This document shows, one piece after another, positions 50,116 through 63,100 of a stretch of DNA of 64,000 nt (its first letter is position 1; each line of letters opens with the position of its first letter). The notes beneath the pieces are model-generated. The model saw nothing but the letters and a program-made list of their open reading frames with translations, made no database searches and had not been told where the DNA came from. The stretch lies in the NCBI GenBank assembly GCA_029224185.1, contig JANZKI010000029.1, positions 1,488,001 to 1,552,000 of the forward strand. The letters are read 5' to 3'. The position numbers were made by a program, and so were the translations under genes. This stretch comes from Karalla daura. Its lineage: Eukaryota > Chordata > Actinopteri > Chaetodontiformes > Leiognathidae.

Positions 50116-51914
50116 GCAGTTGTGGCCAACATGATGCATGTGGTAGAAAGAGCTTCTGAAATGCATTTTCCTACAGTTTCACGCTCGTAGTTCTGTGAAA
50201 CGGCCGAAATCGGCGTAGTGAACACAATACAGGCAATTTGCTGTATAGCAGGGGCCAACTGCTGCATCTTGCAGCAAAAGCTTCTCAAATGCATTTTCTC
50301 AGTTTCGCGTTCGCAGTTCTACAAAAAGGCTCAACTTGGCTGTCGGAACCCACATGACAGGCATTTTGCTGCGCAGTTGTGGCCAACATGATGCATGTAG
50401 TAGAAAGAGCTTCTGAAATGCATTTTCCTACAGTTTCACGCTCGTAGTTCTGTGAAACGGCCGAAATTGGCGTGGTGAACACAATACAGGCAATTTGCTG
50501 TATAGCAGGGGCCAACTGCTGAATCTTGCAGCAAAAGCTTCTCAAATGCATTTTCTCAGTTTCGCGTTCGCAGTTCTACAAAAAGGCTCAACTTGGCTGT
50601 CGGAACCCACATGACAGGCATTTTGCTGCGCAGTTGTGGCCAACATGATGCATGTGGTAGAAAGAGCTTCTGAAATGCATTTTCTTACAGTTTCACGCTT
50701 GTAGTTCTGTGAAACGGCCGAAATTGGCGTGGTGAACACAATACAGGCAATTTGCTGTATAGCAGGGGCCAACTGCTGAATCTTGCAGCAAAAGCTTCTC
50801 AAATGCATTTTCTCAGTTTCGCGTTCGCAGTTCTACAAAAAGGCTCAACTTGGCTGTCGGAACCCACATGACAGGCATTTTGCTGTGCAGTTGTGGCCAA
50901 CATGATGCATGTGGTAGAAAGAGCTTCTGAAATGCATTTTCCTACAGTTTCACGCTCGTAGTTCTGTGAAACGGCCGAAATTGGCGTGGTGAACACAATA
51001 CAGGCAATTTGCTGTATAGCAGGGGCCAACTGCTGAATCTTGCAGCAAAAGCTTCTCAAATGCATTTTCTCAGTTTCGCGTTCGCAGTTCTACAAAAAGG
51101 CTCAACTTGGCTGTCGGAACCCACATGACAGGCATTTTGTTGTGCAGTTGTGGCCAACATGATGCATGTGGTAGAAAGAGCTTCTGAAATGCATTTTCCT
51201 ACAGTTTCACGCTCGTAGTTCTGTGAAACGGCCGAAATTGGCGTGGTGAACACAATACAGGCAATTTGCTGTATAGCAGGGGCCAACTGCTGAATCTTGC
51301 AGCAAAAGCTTCTCAAATGCATTTTCTCAGTTTCGCGTTCGCAGTTCTACAAAAAGGCTCAACTTGGCTGTCGGAACCCACATGACAGGCATTTTGTTGT
51401 GCAGTCGTGGCCAACATGATGCATGTGGTAGAAAGAGCTTCTGAAATGCATTTTCCTACAGTTTCACGCTCGTAGTTCTGTGAAACGGCCGAAATCGGCG
51501 TGGTGAACACAATACAGGCAATTTGCTGTATAGCAGGGGCCAACTGCTGAATCTTGCAGCAAAAGCTTCTCAAATGCATTTTCTCAGTTTTGCGTTCGCA
51601 GTTCTACAAAAAGGCTCAACTTGGCTGTCGGAACCCACATGACAGGCATTTTGCTGTGCAGTTGTGGCCAACATGATGCATGTGGTAGAAAGAGCTTCTG
51701 AAATGCATTTTCCTACAGTTTCACGCTCGTAGTTCTGTGAAACGGCCGAAATCGCCGTAGTGAACACAATACAGGCAATTTGCTGTATAGCAGGGGCCAA
51801 CTGCTGAATCTTGCAGCAAAAGCTTCTCAAATGCATTTTCTCAGTTTCGCGTTCGCAGTTCTACAAAAAGGCTCAACTTGGCTGTCGGAACCCACATGAC
51901 AGGCATTTTGCTGT
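50116..51914. repeat. M-K-R series, copy C, truncated at 7 units
   Basis: The markers recur at p27A 50,399, p6C 51,406 and p98C 51,755. Then one plain unit leads straight into a T unit at 52,172, so the plain run is almost wholly absent. Confidence 0.88.
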
Positions 51915-52171
51915 GCAGTTGTGGCCAACATGATGCATGTGGTAGAAAGAGCTTCTGAAATGCATTTTCCTACAGTTTCACGCTCGTAGTTCTGTGAAAC
52001 GGCCGAAATTGGCGTGGTGAACACAATACAGGCAATTTGCTGTATAGCAGGGGCCAACTGCTGAATCTTGCAGCAAAAGCTTCTCAAATACATTTTCTCA
52101 GTTTCGCGTTCGCAGTTCTACAAAAAGGCTCAACTTGGCTGTCGGAACCCACATGACAGGCATTTTGCTGT

Positions 52172-55100
52172 GCAGTTGTGGCCAACATGATGCATGTGGT
52201 AGAAAGAGCTTCTGAAATGCATTTTCCTACAGTTTCACGCTCGTAGTTCTGTGAAACGGCCGAAATCGGCGTAGTGAACACAATACAGGCAATTTGCTGT
52301 GTAGCAGGGGCCAACTGCTGCATCTTGCAGCAAAATCTTCTCAAATGCATTTTCTCAGTTTCGCGTTCGCAGTTCTACAAAAAGGCTCAACTTGGCTGTC
52401 GGAACACACATGACAGGCATTTTGCTGCGCAGTTGTGGCCAACATGATGCATGTGGTAGAAAGAGCTTCTGACATGCATTTTCCTACAGTTTCACGCTCG
52501 TAGTTCTGTGAAACGGCCGAAATCGGCTTGGTGAACACCATACAGGCAATTTGCTGTATAGTAGGGGCCAACTGCTGAATCTTGCAGCAAAAGCTTCTCA
52601 AATGCATTTTCTCAGTTTCGCGTTCGCAGTTCTACAAAAAGGCTCAACTTGGCTGTCGGAACCCACATGACAGGCATTTTGCTGTGCAGTTGTGGCCAAC
52701 ATGATGCATGTGGTCGAAAGAGCTTCTGAAATGCATTTTCCTACAGTTTCACGCTCATAGTTCTGTGAAACGGCCGAAATCGGCGTGGTGAACACAATAC
52801 AGGCAATTTGCTGTATAGCAGGGGCCAACTGCTGAATCTTGCAGCAAAAGCTTCTCAAATGCATTTTCTCAGTTTCGCGTTCGCAGTTCTACAAAAAGGC
52901 TCAACTTGGCTGTCGGAACCCACATGACAGGCATTTTGCTGTGCAGTTGTGGCCAACATGATGCATGTGGTAGAAAGAGCTTCTGAAATGCATTTTCCTA
53001 CAGTTTCACGCTCGTAGTTCTGTGAAACGGCCGAAATCGGCGTAGTGAACACAATACAGGCAATTTGCTGTATAGCAGGGGCCAACTGCTGCATCTTGCA
53101 GCAAAAGCTTCTCAAATGCATTTTCTCAGTTTCGCGTTCGCAGTTCTACAAAAAGGCTCAACTTGGCTGTCGGAACCCACATGACAGGCATTTTGCTGCG
53201 CAGTTGTGGCCAACATGATGCATGTGGTAGAAAGAGCTTCTGAAATGCATTTTCCTACAGTTTCACGCTCGTAGTTCTGTGAAACGGCCGAAATCGGCGT
53301 AGTGAACACAATACAGGCAATTTGCTGTATAGCAGGGGCCAACTGCTGAATCTTGCAGCAAAAGCTTCTCAAATGCATTTTCTCAGTTTTGCGTTCGCAG
53401 TTCTACAAAAAGGCTCAACTTGGCTGTCGGAACCCACATGACAGGCATTTTGCTGTGCAGTTGTGGCCAACATGATGCATGTGGTAGAAAGAGCTTCTGA
53501 AATGCATTTTCCTACAGTTTCACGCTCGTAGTTCTGTGAAACGGCCGAAATCGGCGTGGTGAACACAATACAGGCAATTTGCTGTATAGCAGGGGCCAAC
53601 TGCTGAATCTTGCAGCAAAAGCTTCTCAAATGCATTTTCTCAGTTTTGCGTTCGCAGTTCTACAAAAAGGCTCAACTTGGCTGTCGGAACCCACATGACA
53701 GGCATTTTGCTGTGCAGTTGTGGCCAACATGATGCATGTGGTAGAAAGAGCTTCTGAAATGCATTTTCCTACAGTTTCACGCTCGTAGTTCTGTGAAACG
53801 GCAAAAATCGGCGTGGTGAACACAATACAGGCAATTTGCTGTATAGCAGGGGCCAACTGCTGAATCTTGCAGCAAAAGCTTCTCAAATGCATTTTCTCAG
53901 TTTCGCGTTCGCAGTTCTACAAAAAGGCTCAACTTGGCTGTCGGAACCCACATGACAGGCATTTTGCTGTGCAGTTGTGGCCAACATGATGCATGTGGTA
54001 GAAAGAGCTTCTGAAATGCATTTTCCTACAGTTTCACGCTCGTAGTTCTGTGAAACGGCCGAAATTGGCGTGGTGAACACAATACAGGCAATTTGCTGTA
54101 TAGCAGGGGCCAACTGCTGAATCTTGCAGCAAAAGCTTCTCAAATGCATTTTCTCAGTTTCGCGTTCGCAGTTCTACAAAAAGGCTCAACTTGGCTGTCG
54201 GAACCCACATGACAGGCATTTTGCTGTGCAGTTGTGGCCAACATGATGCATGTGGTAGAAAGAGCTTCTGAAATGCATTTTCCTACAGTTTCACGCTCGT
54301 AGTTCTGTGAAACGGCCGAAATCGGCGTAGTGAACACAATACAGGCAATTTGCTGTATAGCAGGGGCCAACTGCTGCATCTTGCAGCAAAAGCTTCTCAA
54401 ATGCATTTTCTCAGTTTCGCGTTCGCAGTTCTACAAAAAGGCTCAACTTGGCTGTCGGAACCCACATGACAGGCATTTTGCTGCGCAGTTGTGGCCAACA
54501 TGATGCATGTGGTAGAAAGAGCTTCTGAAATGCATTTTCCTACAGTTTCACGCTCGTAGTTCTGTGAAACGGCCGAAATCGGCGTAGTGAACACAATACA
54601 GGCAATTTGCTGTATAGCAGGGGCCAACTGCTGAATCTTGCAGCAAAAGCTTCTCAAATGCATTTTCTCAGTTTCGCGTTCGCAGTTCTACAAAAAGGCT
54701 CAACTTGGCTGTCGGAACCCACATGACAGGCATTTTGTTGTGCAGTTGTGGCCAACATGATGCATGTGGTAGAAAGAGCTTCTGAAATGCATTTTCCTAC
54801 AGTTTCACGCTCGTAGTTCTGTGAAACGGCCGAAATTGGCGTGGTGAACACAATACAGGCAATTTGCTGTATAGCAGGGGCCAACTGCTGAATCTTGCAG
54901 CAAAAGCTTCTCAAATGCATTTTCTCAGTTTTGCGTTCGCAGTTCTACAAAAAGGCTCAACTTGGCTGTCGGAACCCACATGACAGGCATTTTGTTGTGC
55001 AGTCGTGGCCAACATGATGCATGTGGTAGAAAGAGCTTCTGAAATGCATTTTCCTACAGTTTCACGCTCGTAGTTCTGTGAAACGGCCGAAATCGGCGTG

Positions 55101-55769
55101 GTGAACACAATACAGGCAATTTGCTGTATAGCAGGGGCCAACTGCTGAATCTTGCAGCAAAAGCTTCTCAAATGCATTTTCTCAGTTTTGCGTTCGCAGT
55201 TCTACAAAAAGGCTCAACTTGGCTGTCGGAACCCACATGACAGGCATTTTGCTGTGCAGTTGTGGCCAACATGATGCATGTGGTAGAAAGAGCTTCTGAA
55301 ATGCATTTTCCTACAGTTTCACGCTCGTAGTTCTGTGAAACGGCCGAAATCGGCGTAGTGAACACAATACAGGCAATTTGCTGTATAGCAGGGGCCAACT
55401 GCTGAATCTTGCAGCAAAAGCTTCTCAAATGCATTTTCTCAGTTTCGCGTTCGCAGTTCTACAAAAAGGCTCAACTTGGCTGTCGGAACCCACATGACAG
55501 GCATTTTGCTGTGCAGTTGTGGCCAACATGATGCATGTGGTAGAAAGAGCTTCTGAAATGCATTTTCCTACAGTTTCACGCTCGTAGTTCTGTGAAACGG
55601 CCGAAATTGGCGTGGTGAACACAATACAGGCAATTTGCTGTATAGCAGGGGCCAACTGCTGAATCTTGCAGCAAAAGCTTCTCAAATGCATTTTCTCAGT
55701 TTCGCGTTCGCAGTTCTACAAAAAGGCTCAACTTGGCTGTCGGAACCCACATGACAGGCATTTTGCTGT
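52172..55769. repeat. 14-unit block
   Basis: T (with private G-to-T at 52,336 removing the AAGCTT site), C haplotype, H, M, p191T units, a unit with a CG-to-AA change at 53,803-53,804, and a second M lead to the p254T and R units, before the T at 55,770. It joins elements of both families. Confidence 0.8.
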
Positions 55770-58700
55770 GCAGTTGTGGCCAACATGATGCATGTGGTAG
55801 AAAGAGCTTCTGAAATGCATTTTCCTACAGTTTCACGCTCGTAGTTCTGTGAAACGGCCGAAATCGGCGTAGTGAACACAATACAGGCAATTTGCTGTGT
55901 AGCAGGGGCCAACTGCTGCATCTTGCAGCAAAAGCTTCTCAAATGCATTTTCTCAGTTTCGCGTTCGCAGTTCTACAAAAAGGCTCAACTTGGCTGTCGG
56001 AACACACATGACAGGCATTTTGCTGCGCAGTTGTGGCCAACATGATGCATGTGGTAGAAAGAGCTTCTGACATGCATTTTCCTACAGTTTCACGCTCGTA
56101 GTTCTGTGAAACGGCCGAAATCGGCTTGGTGAACACCATACAGGCAATTTGCTGTATAGTAGGGGCCAACTGCTGAATCTTGCAGCAAAAGCTTCTCAAA
56201 TGCATTTTCTCAGTTTCGCGTTCGCAGTTCTACAAAAAGGCTCAACTTGGCTGTCGGAACCCACATGACAGGCATTTTGCTGTGCAGTTGTGGCCAACAT
56301 GATGCATGTGGTCGAAAGAGCTTCTGAAATGCATTTTCCTACAGTTTCACGCTCATAGTTCTGTGAAACGGCCGAAATCGGCGTGGTGAACACAATACAG
56401 GCAATTTGCTGTATAGCAGGGGCCAACTGCTGAATCTTGCAGCAAAAGCTTCTCAAATGCATTTTCTCAGTTTCGCGTTCGCAGTTCTACAAAAAGGCTC
56501 AACTTGGCTGTCGGAACCCACATGACAGGCATTTTGCTGTGCAGTTGTGGCCAACATGATGCATGTGGTAGAAAGAGCTTCTGAAATGCATTTTCCTACA
56601 GTTTCACGCTCGTAGTTCTGTGAAACGGCCGAAATCGGCGTAGTGAACACAATACAGGCAATTTGCTGTATAGCAGGGGCCAACTGCTGCATCTTGCAGC
56701 AAAAGCTTCTCAAATGCATTTTCTCAGTTTCGCGTTCGCAGTTCTACAAAAAGGCTCAACTTGGCTGTCGGAACCCACATGACAGGCATTTTGCTGCGCA
56801 GTTGTGGCCAACATGATGCATGTGGTAGAAAGAGCTTCTGAAATGCATTTTCCTACAGTTTCACGCTCGTAGTTCTGTGAAACGGCCGAAATCGGCGTAG
56901 TGAACACAATACAGGCAATTTGCTGTATAGCAGGGGCCAACTGCTGAATCTTGCAGCAAAAGCTTCTCAAATGCATTTTCTCAGTTTTGCGTTCGCAGTT
57001 CTACAAAAAGGCTCAACTTGGCTGTCGGAACCCACATGACAGGCATTTTGCTGTGCAGTTGTGGCCAACATGATGCATGTGGTAGAAAGAGCTTCTGAAA
57101 TGCATTTTCCTACAGTTTCACGCTCGTAGTTCTGTGAAACGGCCGAAATCGGCGTGGTGAACACAATACAGGCAATTTGCTGTATAGCAGGGGCCAACTG
57201 CTGAATCTTGCAGCAAAAGCTTCTCAAATGCATTTTCTCAGTTTTGCGTTCGCAGTTCTACAAAAAAGCTCAACTTGGCTGTCGGAACCCACATGACAGG
57301 CATTTTGCTGTGCAGTTGTGGCCAACATGATGCATGTGGTAGAAAGAGCTTCTGAAATGCATTTTCCTACAGTTTCACGCTCGTAGTTCTGTGAAACGGC
57401 CGAAATCGGCGTGGTGAACACAATACAGGCAATTTGCTGTATAGCAGGGGCCAACTGCTGAATCTTGCAGCAAAAGCTTCTCAAATGCATTTTCTCAGTT
57501 TCGCGTTCGCAGTTCTACAAAAAGGCTCAACTTGGCTGTCGGAACCCACATGACAGGCATTTTGTTGTGCAGTCGTGGCCAACATGATGCATGTGGTAGA
57601 AAGAGCTTCTGAAATGCATTTTCCTACAGTTTCACGCTCGTAGTTCTGTGAAACGGCCGAAATCGGCGTAGTGAACACAATACAGGCAATTTGCTGTATA
57701 GCAGGGGCCAACTGCTGCATCTTGCAGCAAAAGCTTCTCAAATGCATTTTCTCAGTTTCGCGTTCGCAGTTCTACAAAAAGGCTCAACTTGGCTGTCGGA
57801 ACCCACATGACAGGCATTTTGCTGCGCAGTTGTGGCCAACATGATGCATGTGGTAGAAAGAGCTTCTGAAATGCATTTTCCTACAGTTTCACGCTCGTAG
57901 TTCTGTGAAACGGCCGAAATCGGCGTAGTGAACACAATACAGGCAATTTGCTGTATAGCAGGGGCCAACTGCTGAATCTTGCAGCAAAAGCTTCTCAAAT
58001 GCATTTTCTCAGTTTCGCGTTCGCAGTTCTACAAAAAGGCTCAACTTGGCTGTCGGAACCCACATGACAGGCATTTTGTCGTGCAGATGTGGCCAACATG
58101 ATGCATGTGGTAGAAAGAGCTTCTGAAATGCATTTTCCTACAGTTTCACGCTTGTAGCTCTGTGAAACGGCCGAAATTGGCGTGGTGAACACAATACAGG
58201 CAATTTGCTGTATAGCAGGGGCCAACTGCTGAATCTTGCAGCAAAAGCTTCTCAAATGCATTTTCTCAGTTTCGCGTTCGCAGTTCTACAAAAAGGCTCA
58301 ACTTGGCTGTCGGAACCCACATGACAGGCATTTTGCTGTGCAGTTGTGGCCAACATGATGCATGTGGTAGAAAGAGCTTCTGAAATGCATTTTCCTACAG
58401 TTTCACGCTCGTAGTTCTGTGAAACGGCCGAAATTGGCGTGGTGAACACAATACAGGCAATTTGCTGTATAGCAGGGGCCAACTGCTGAATCTTGCAGCA
58501 AAAGCTTCTCAAATGCATTTTCTCAGTTTCGCGTTCGCAGTTCTACAAAAAGGCTCAACTTGGCTGTCGGAACCCACATGACAGGCATTTTGTTGTGCAG
58601 TTGTGGCCAACATGATGCATGTGGTAGAAAGAGCTTCTGAAATGCATTTTCCTACAGTTTCACGCTCGTAGTTCTGTGAAACGGCCGAAATTGGCGTGGT

Positions 58701-60138
58701 GAACACAATACAGGCAATTTGCTGTATAGCAGGGGCCAACTGCTGAATCTTGCAGCAAAAGCTTCTCAAATGCATTTTCTCAGTTTCGCGTTCGCAGTTC
58801 TACAAAAAGGCTCAACTTGGCTGTCGGAACCCACATGACAGGCATTTTGTTGTGCAGTCGTGGCCAACATGATGCATGTGGTAGAAAGAGCTTCTGAAAT
58901 GCATTTTCCTACAGTTTCACGCTCGTAGTTCTGTGAAACGGCCGAAATCGGCGTGGTGAACACAATACAGGCAATTTGCTGTATAGCAGGGGCCAACTGC
59001 TGAATCTTGCAGCAAAAGCTTCTCAAATGCATTTTCTCAGTTTCGCGTTCGCAGTTCTACAAAAAGGCTCAACTTGGCTGTCGGAACCCACATGACAGGC
59101 ATTTTGTTGTGCAGTTGTGGCCAACATGATGCATGTGGTAGAAAGAGCTTCTGAAATGCATTTTCCTACAGTTTCACGCTCGTAGTTCTGTGAAACGGCC
59201 GAAATTGGCGTGGTGAACACAATACAGGCAATTTGCTGTATAGCAGGGGCCAACTGCTGAATCTTGCAGCAAAAGCTTCTCAAATGCATTTTCTCAGTTT
59301 CGCGTTCGCAGTTCTACAAAAAGGCTCAACTTGGCTGTCGGAACCCACATGACAGGCATTTTGTTGTGCAGTCGTGGCCAACATGATGCATGTGGTAGAA
59401 AGAGCTTCTGAAATGCATTTTCCTACAGTTTCACGCTCGTAGTTCTGTGAAACGGCCGAAATCGGCGTGGTGAACACAATACAGGCAATTTGCTGTATAG
59501 CAGGGGCCAACTGCTGAATCTTGCAGCAAAAGCTTCTCAAATGCATTTTCTCAGTTTTGCGTTCGCAGTTCTACAAAAAGGCTCAACTTGGCTGTCGGAA
59601 CCCACATGACAGGCATTTTGCTGTGCAGTTGTGGCCAACATGATGCATGTGGTAGAAAGAGCTTCTGAAATGCATTTTCCTACAGTTTCACGCTCGTAGT
59701 TCTGTGAAACGGCCGAAATCGGCGTAGTGAACACAATACAGGCAATTTGCTGTATAGCAGGGGCCAACTGCTGAATCTTGCAGCAAAAGCTTCTCAAATG
59801 CATTTTCTCAGTTTCGCGTTCGCAGTTCTACAAAAAGGCTCAACTTGGCTGTCGGAACCCACATGACAGGCATTTTGCTGTGCAGTTGTGGCCAACATGA
59901 TGCATGTGGTAGAAAGAGCTTCTGAAATGCATTTTCCTACAGTTTCACGCTCGTAGTTCTGTGAAACGGCCGAAATTGGCGTGGTGAACACAATACAGGC
60001 AATTTGCTGTATAGCAGGGGCCAACTGCTGAATCTTGCAGCAAAAGCTTCTCAAATGCATTTTCTCAGTTTCGCGTTCGCAGTTCTACAAAAAGGCTCAA
60101 CTTGGCTGTCGGAACCCACATGACAGGCATTTTGCTGT
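55770..60138. repeat. 17-unit block joining both families
   Basis: A T-C-H-M-(p191T)x2 left part is joined at a chimeric R/M unit (57,569-57,825) to an M-K-S-(p254T)-R right part that contains a 2-unit tandem duplication. The most divergent unit of the window (58,083-58,339) is in this block. Confidence 0.8.
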
Positions 60139-63100
60139 GCAGTTGTGGCCAACATGATGCATGTGGTAGAAAGAGCTTCTGAAATGCATTTTCCTACAGT
60201 TTCACGCTCGTAGTTCTGTGAAACGGCCGAAATCGGCGTAGTGAACACAATACAGGCAATTTGCTGTGTAGCAGGGGCCAACTGCTGCATCTTGCAGCAA
60301 AAGCTTCTCAAATGCATTTTCTCAGTTTCGCGTTCGCAGTTCTACAAAAAGGCTCAACTTGGCTGTCGGAACCCACATGACAGGCATTTTGCTGTGCAGT
60401 TGTGGCCAACATGATGCATGTGGTAGAAAGAGCTTCTGAAATGCATTTTCCTACAGTTTCACGCTCGTAGTTCTGTGAAACGGCCGAAATCGGCGTAGTG
60501 AACACAATACAGGCAATTTGCTGTATAGCAGGGGCCAACTGCTGCATCTTGCAGCAAAAGCTTCTCAAATGCATTTTCTCAGTTTCGCGTTCGCAGTTCT
60601 ACAAAAAGGCTCAACTTGGCTGTCGGAACCCACATGACAGGCATTTTGCTGCGCAGTTGTGGCCAACATGATGCATGTGGTAGAAAGAGCTTCTGAAATG
60701 CATTTTCCTACAGTTTCACGCTCGTAGTTCTGTGAAACGGCCGAAATTGGCGTGGTGAACACAATACAGGCAATTTGCTGTATAGCAGGGGCCAACTGCT
60801 GAATCTTGCAGCAAAAGCTTCTCAAATGCATTTTCTCAGTTTCGCGTTCGCAGTTCTACAAAAAGGCTCAACTTGGCTGTCGGAACCCACATGACAGGCA
60901 TTTTGTTGTGCAGTTGTGGCCAACATGATGCATGTGGTAGAAAGAGCTTCTGAAATGCATTTTCCTACAGTTTCACGCTTGTAGTTCTGTGAAACGGCCG
61001 AAATTGGCGTGGTGAACACAATACAGGCAATTTGCTGTATAGCAGGGGCCAACTGCTGAATCTTGCAGCAAAAGCTTCTCAAATGCATTTTCTCAGTTTT
61101 GCGTTCGCAGTTCTACAAAAAGGCTCAACTTGGCTGTCGGAACCCACATGACAGGCATTTTGCTGTGCAGTTGTGGCCAACATGATGCATGTGGTAGAAA
61201 GAGCTTCTGAAATGCATTTTCCTACAGTTTCACGCTCGTAGTTCTGTGAAACGGCCGAAATTGGCGTGGTGAACACAATACAGGCAATTTGCTGTATAGC
61301 AGGGGCCAACTGCTGAATCTTGCAGCAAAAGCTTCTCAAATGCATTTTCTCAGTTTCGCGTTCGCAGTTCTACAAAAAGGCTCAACTTGGCTGTCGGAAC
61401 CCACATGACAGGCATTTTGCTGTGCAGTTGTGGCCAACATGATGCATGTGGTAGAAAGAGCTTCTGAAATGCATTTTCCTACAGTTTCACGCTCGTAGTT
61501 CTGTGAAACGGCCGAAATCGGCGTAGTGAACACAATACAGGCAATTTGCTGTATAGCAGGGGCCAACTGCTGCATCTTGCAGCAAAAGCTTCTCAAATGC
61601 ATTTTCTCAGTTTCGCGTTCGCAGTTCTACAAAAAGGCTCAACTTGGCTGTCGGAACCCACATGACAGGCATTTTGCTGCGCAGTTGTGGCCAACATGAT
61701 GCATGTGGTAGAAAGAGCTTCTGAAATGCATTTTCCTACAGTTTCACGCTCGTAGTTCTGTGAAACGGCCGAAATTGGCGTGGTGAACACAATACAGGCA
61801 ATTTGCTGTATAGCAGGGGCCAACTGCTGAATCTTGCAGCAAAAGCTTCTCAAATGCATTTTCTCAGTTTCGCGTTCGCAGTTCTACAAAAAGGCTCAAC
61901 TTGGCTGTCGGAACCCACATGACAGGCATTTTGTTGTGCAGTTGTGGCCAACATGATGCATGTGGTAGAAAGAGCTTCTGAAATGCATTTTCCTACAGTT
62001 TCACGCTTGTAGTTCTGTGAAACGGCCGAAATTGGCGTGGTGAACACAATACAGGCAATTTGCTGTATAGCAGGGGCCAACTGCTGAATCTTGCAGCAAA
62101 AGCTTCTCAAATGCATTTTCTCAGTTTCGCGTTCGCAGTTCTACAAAAAGGCTCAACTTGGCTGTCGGAACCCACATGACAGGCATTTTGCTGTGCAGTT
62201 GTGGCCAACATGATGCATGTGGTAGAAAGAGCTTCTGAAATGCATTTTCCTACAGTTTCACGCTCGTAGTTCTGTGAAACGGCCGAAATTGGCGTGGTGA
62301 ACACAATACAGGCAATTTGCTGTATAGCAGGGGCCAACTGCTGAATCTTGCAGCAAAAGCTTCTCAAATGCATTTTCTCAGTTTCGCGTTCGCAGTTCTA
62401 CAAAAAGGCTCAACTTGGCTGTCGGAACCCACATGACAGGCATTTTGTTGTGCAGTTGTGGCCAACATGATGCATGTGGTAGAAAGAGCTTCTGAAATGC
62501 ATTTTCCTACAGTTTCACGCTCGTAGTTCTGTGAAACGGCCGAAATTGGCGTGGTGAACACAATACAGGCAATTTGCTGTATAGCAGGGGCTAACTGCTG
62601 AATCTTGCAGCAAAAGCTTCTCAAATGCATTTTCTCAGTTTCGCGTTCGCAGTTCTACAAAAAGGCTCAACTTGGCTGTCGGAACCCACATGACAGGCAT
62701 TTTGTTGTGCAGTCGTGGCCAACATGATGCATGTGGTAGAAAGAGCTTCTGAAATGCATTTTCCTACAGTTTCACGCTCGTAGTTCTGTGAAACGGCCGA
62801 AATCGGCGTGGTGAACACAATACAGGCAATTTGCTGTATAGCAGGGGCCAACTGCTGAATCTTGCAGCAAAAGCTTCTCAAATGCATTTTCTCAGTTTCG
62901 CGTTCGCAGTTCTACAAAAAGGCTCAACTTGGCTGTCGGAACCCACATGACAGGCATTTTGTTGTGCAGTTGTGGCCAACATGATGCATGTGGTAGAAAG
63001 AGCTTCTGAAATGCATTTTCCTACAGTTTCACGCTCGTAGTTCTGTGAAACGGCCGAAATTGGCGTGGTGAACACAATACAGGCAATTTGCTGTATAGCA

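Larger units (their letters stand above)
38808..52171. repeat. 52-unit stretch between T units, mainly the M-K-R family and plain runs
   Basis: It begins with a T unit (private A-to-G at 38,939) joined directly to an H unit with the C haplotype missing. It continues through p191T units, a 7-unit plain run (40,350-42,148) and then three tandem copies of an M, p27A, K+p56T, S, p254T, R, p191T+p98C series. It is the longest part of the window lacking the C haplotype. Confidence 0.85.
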
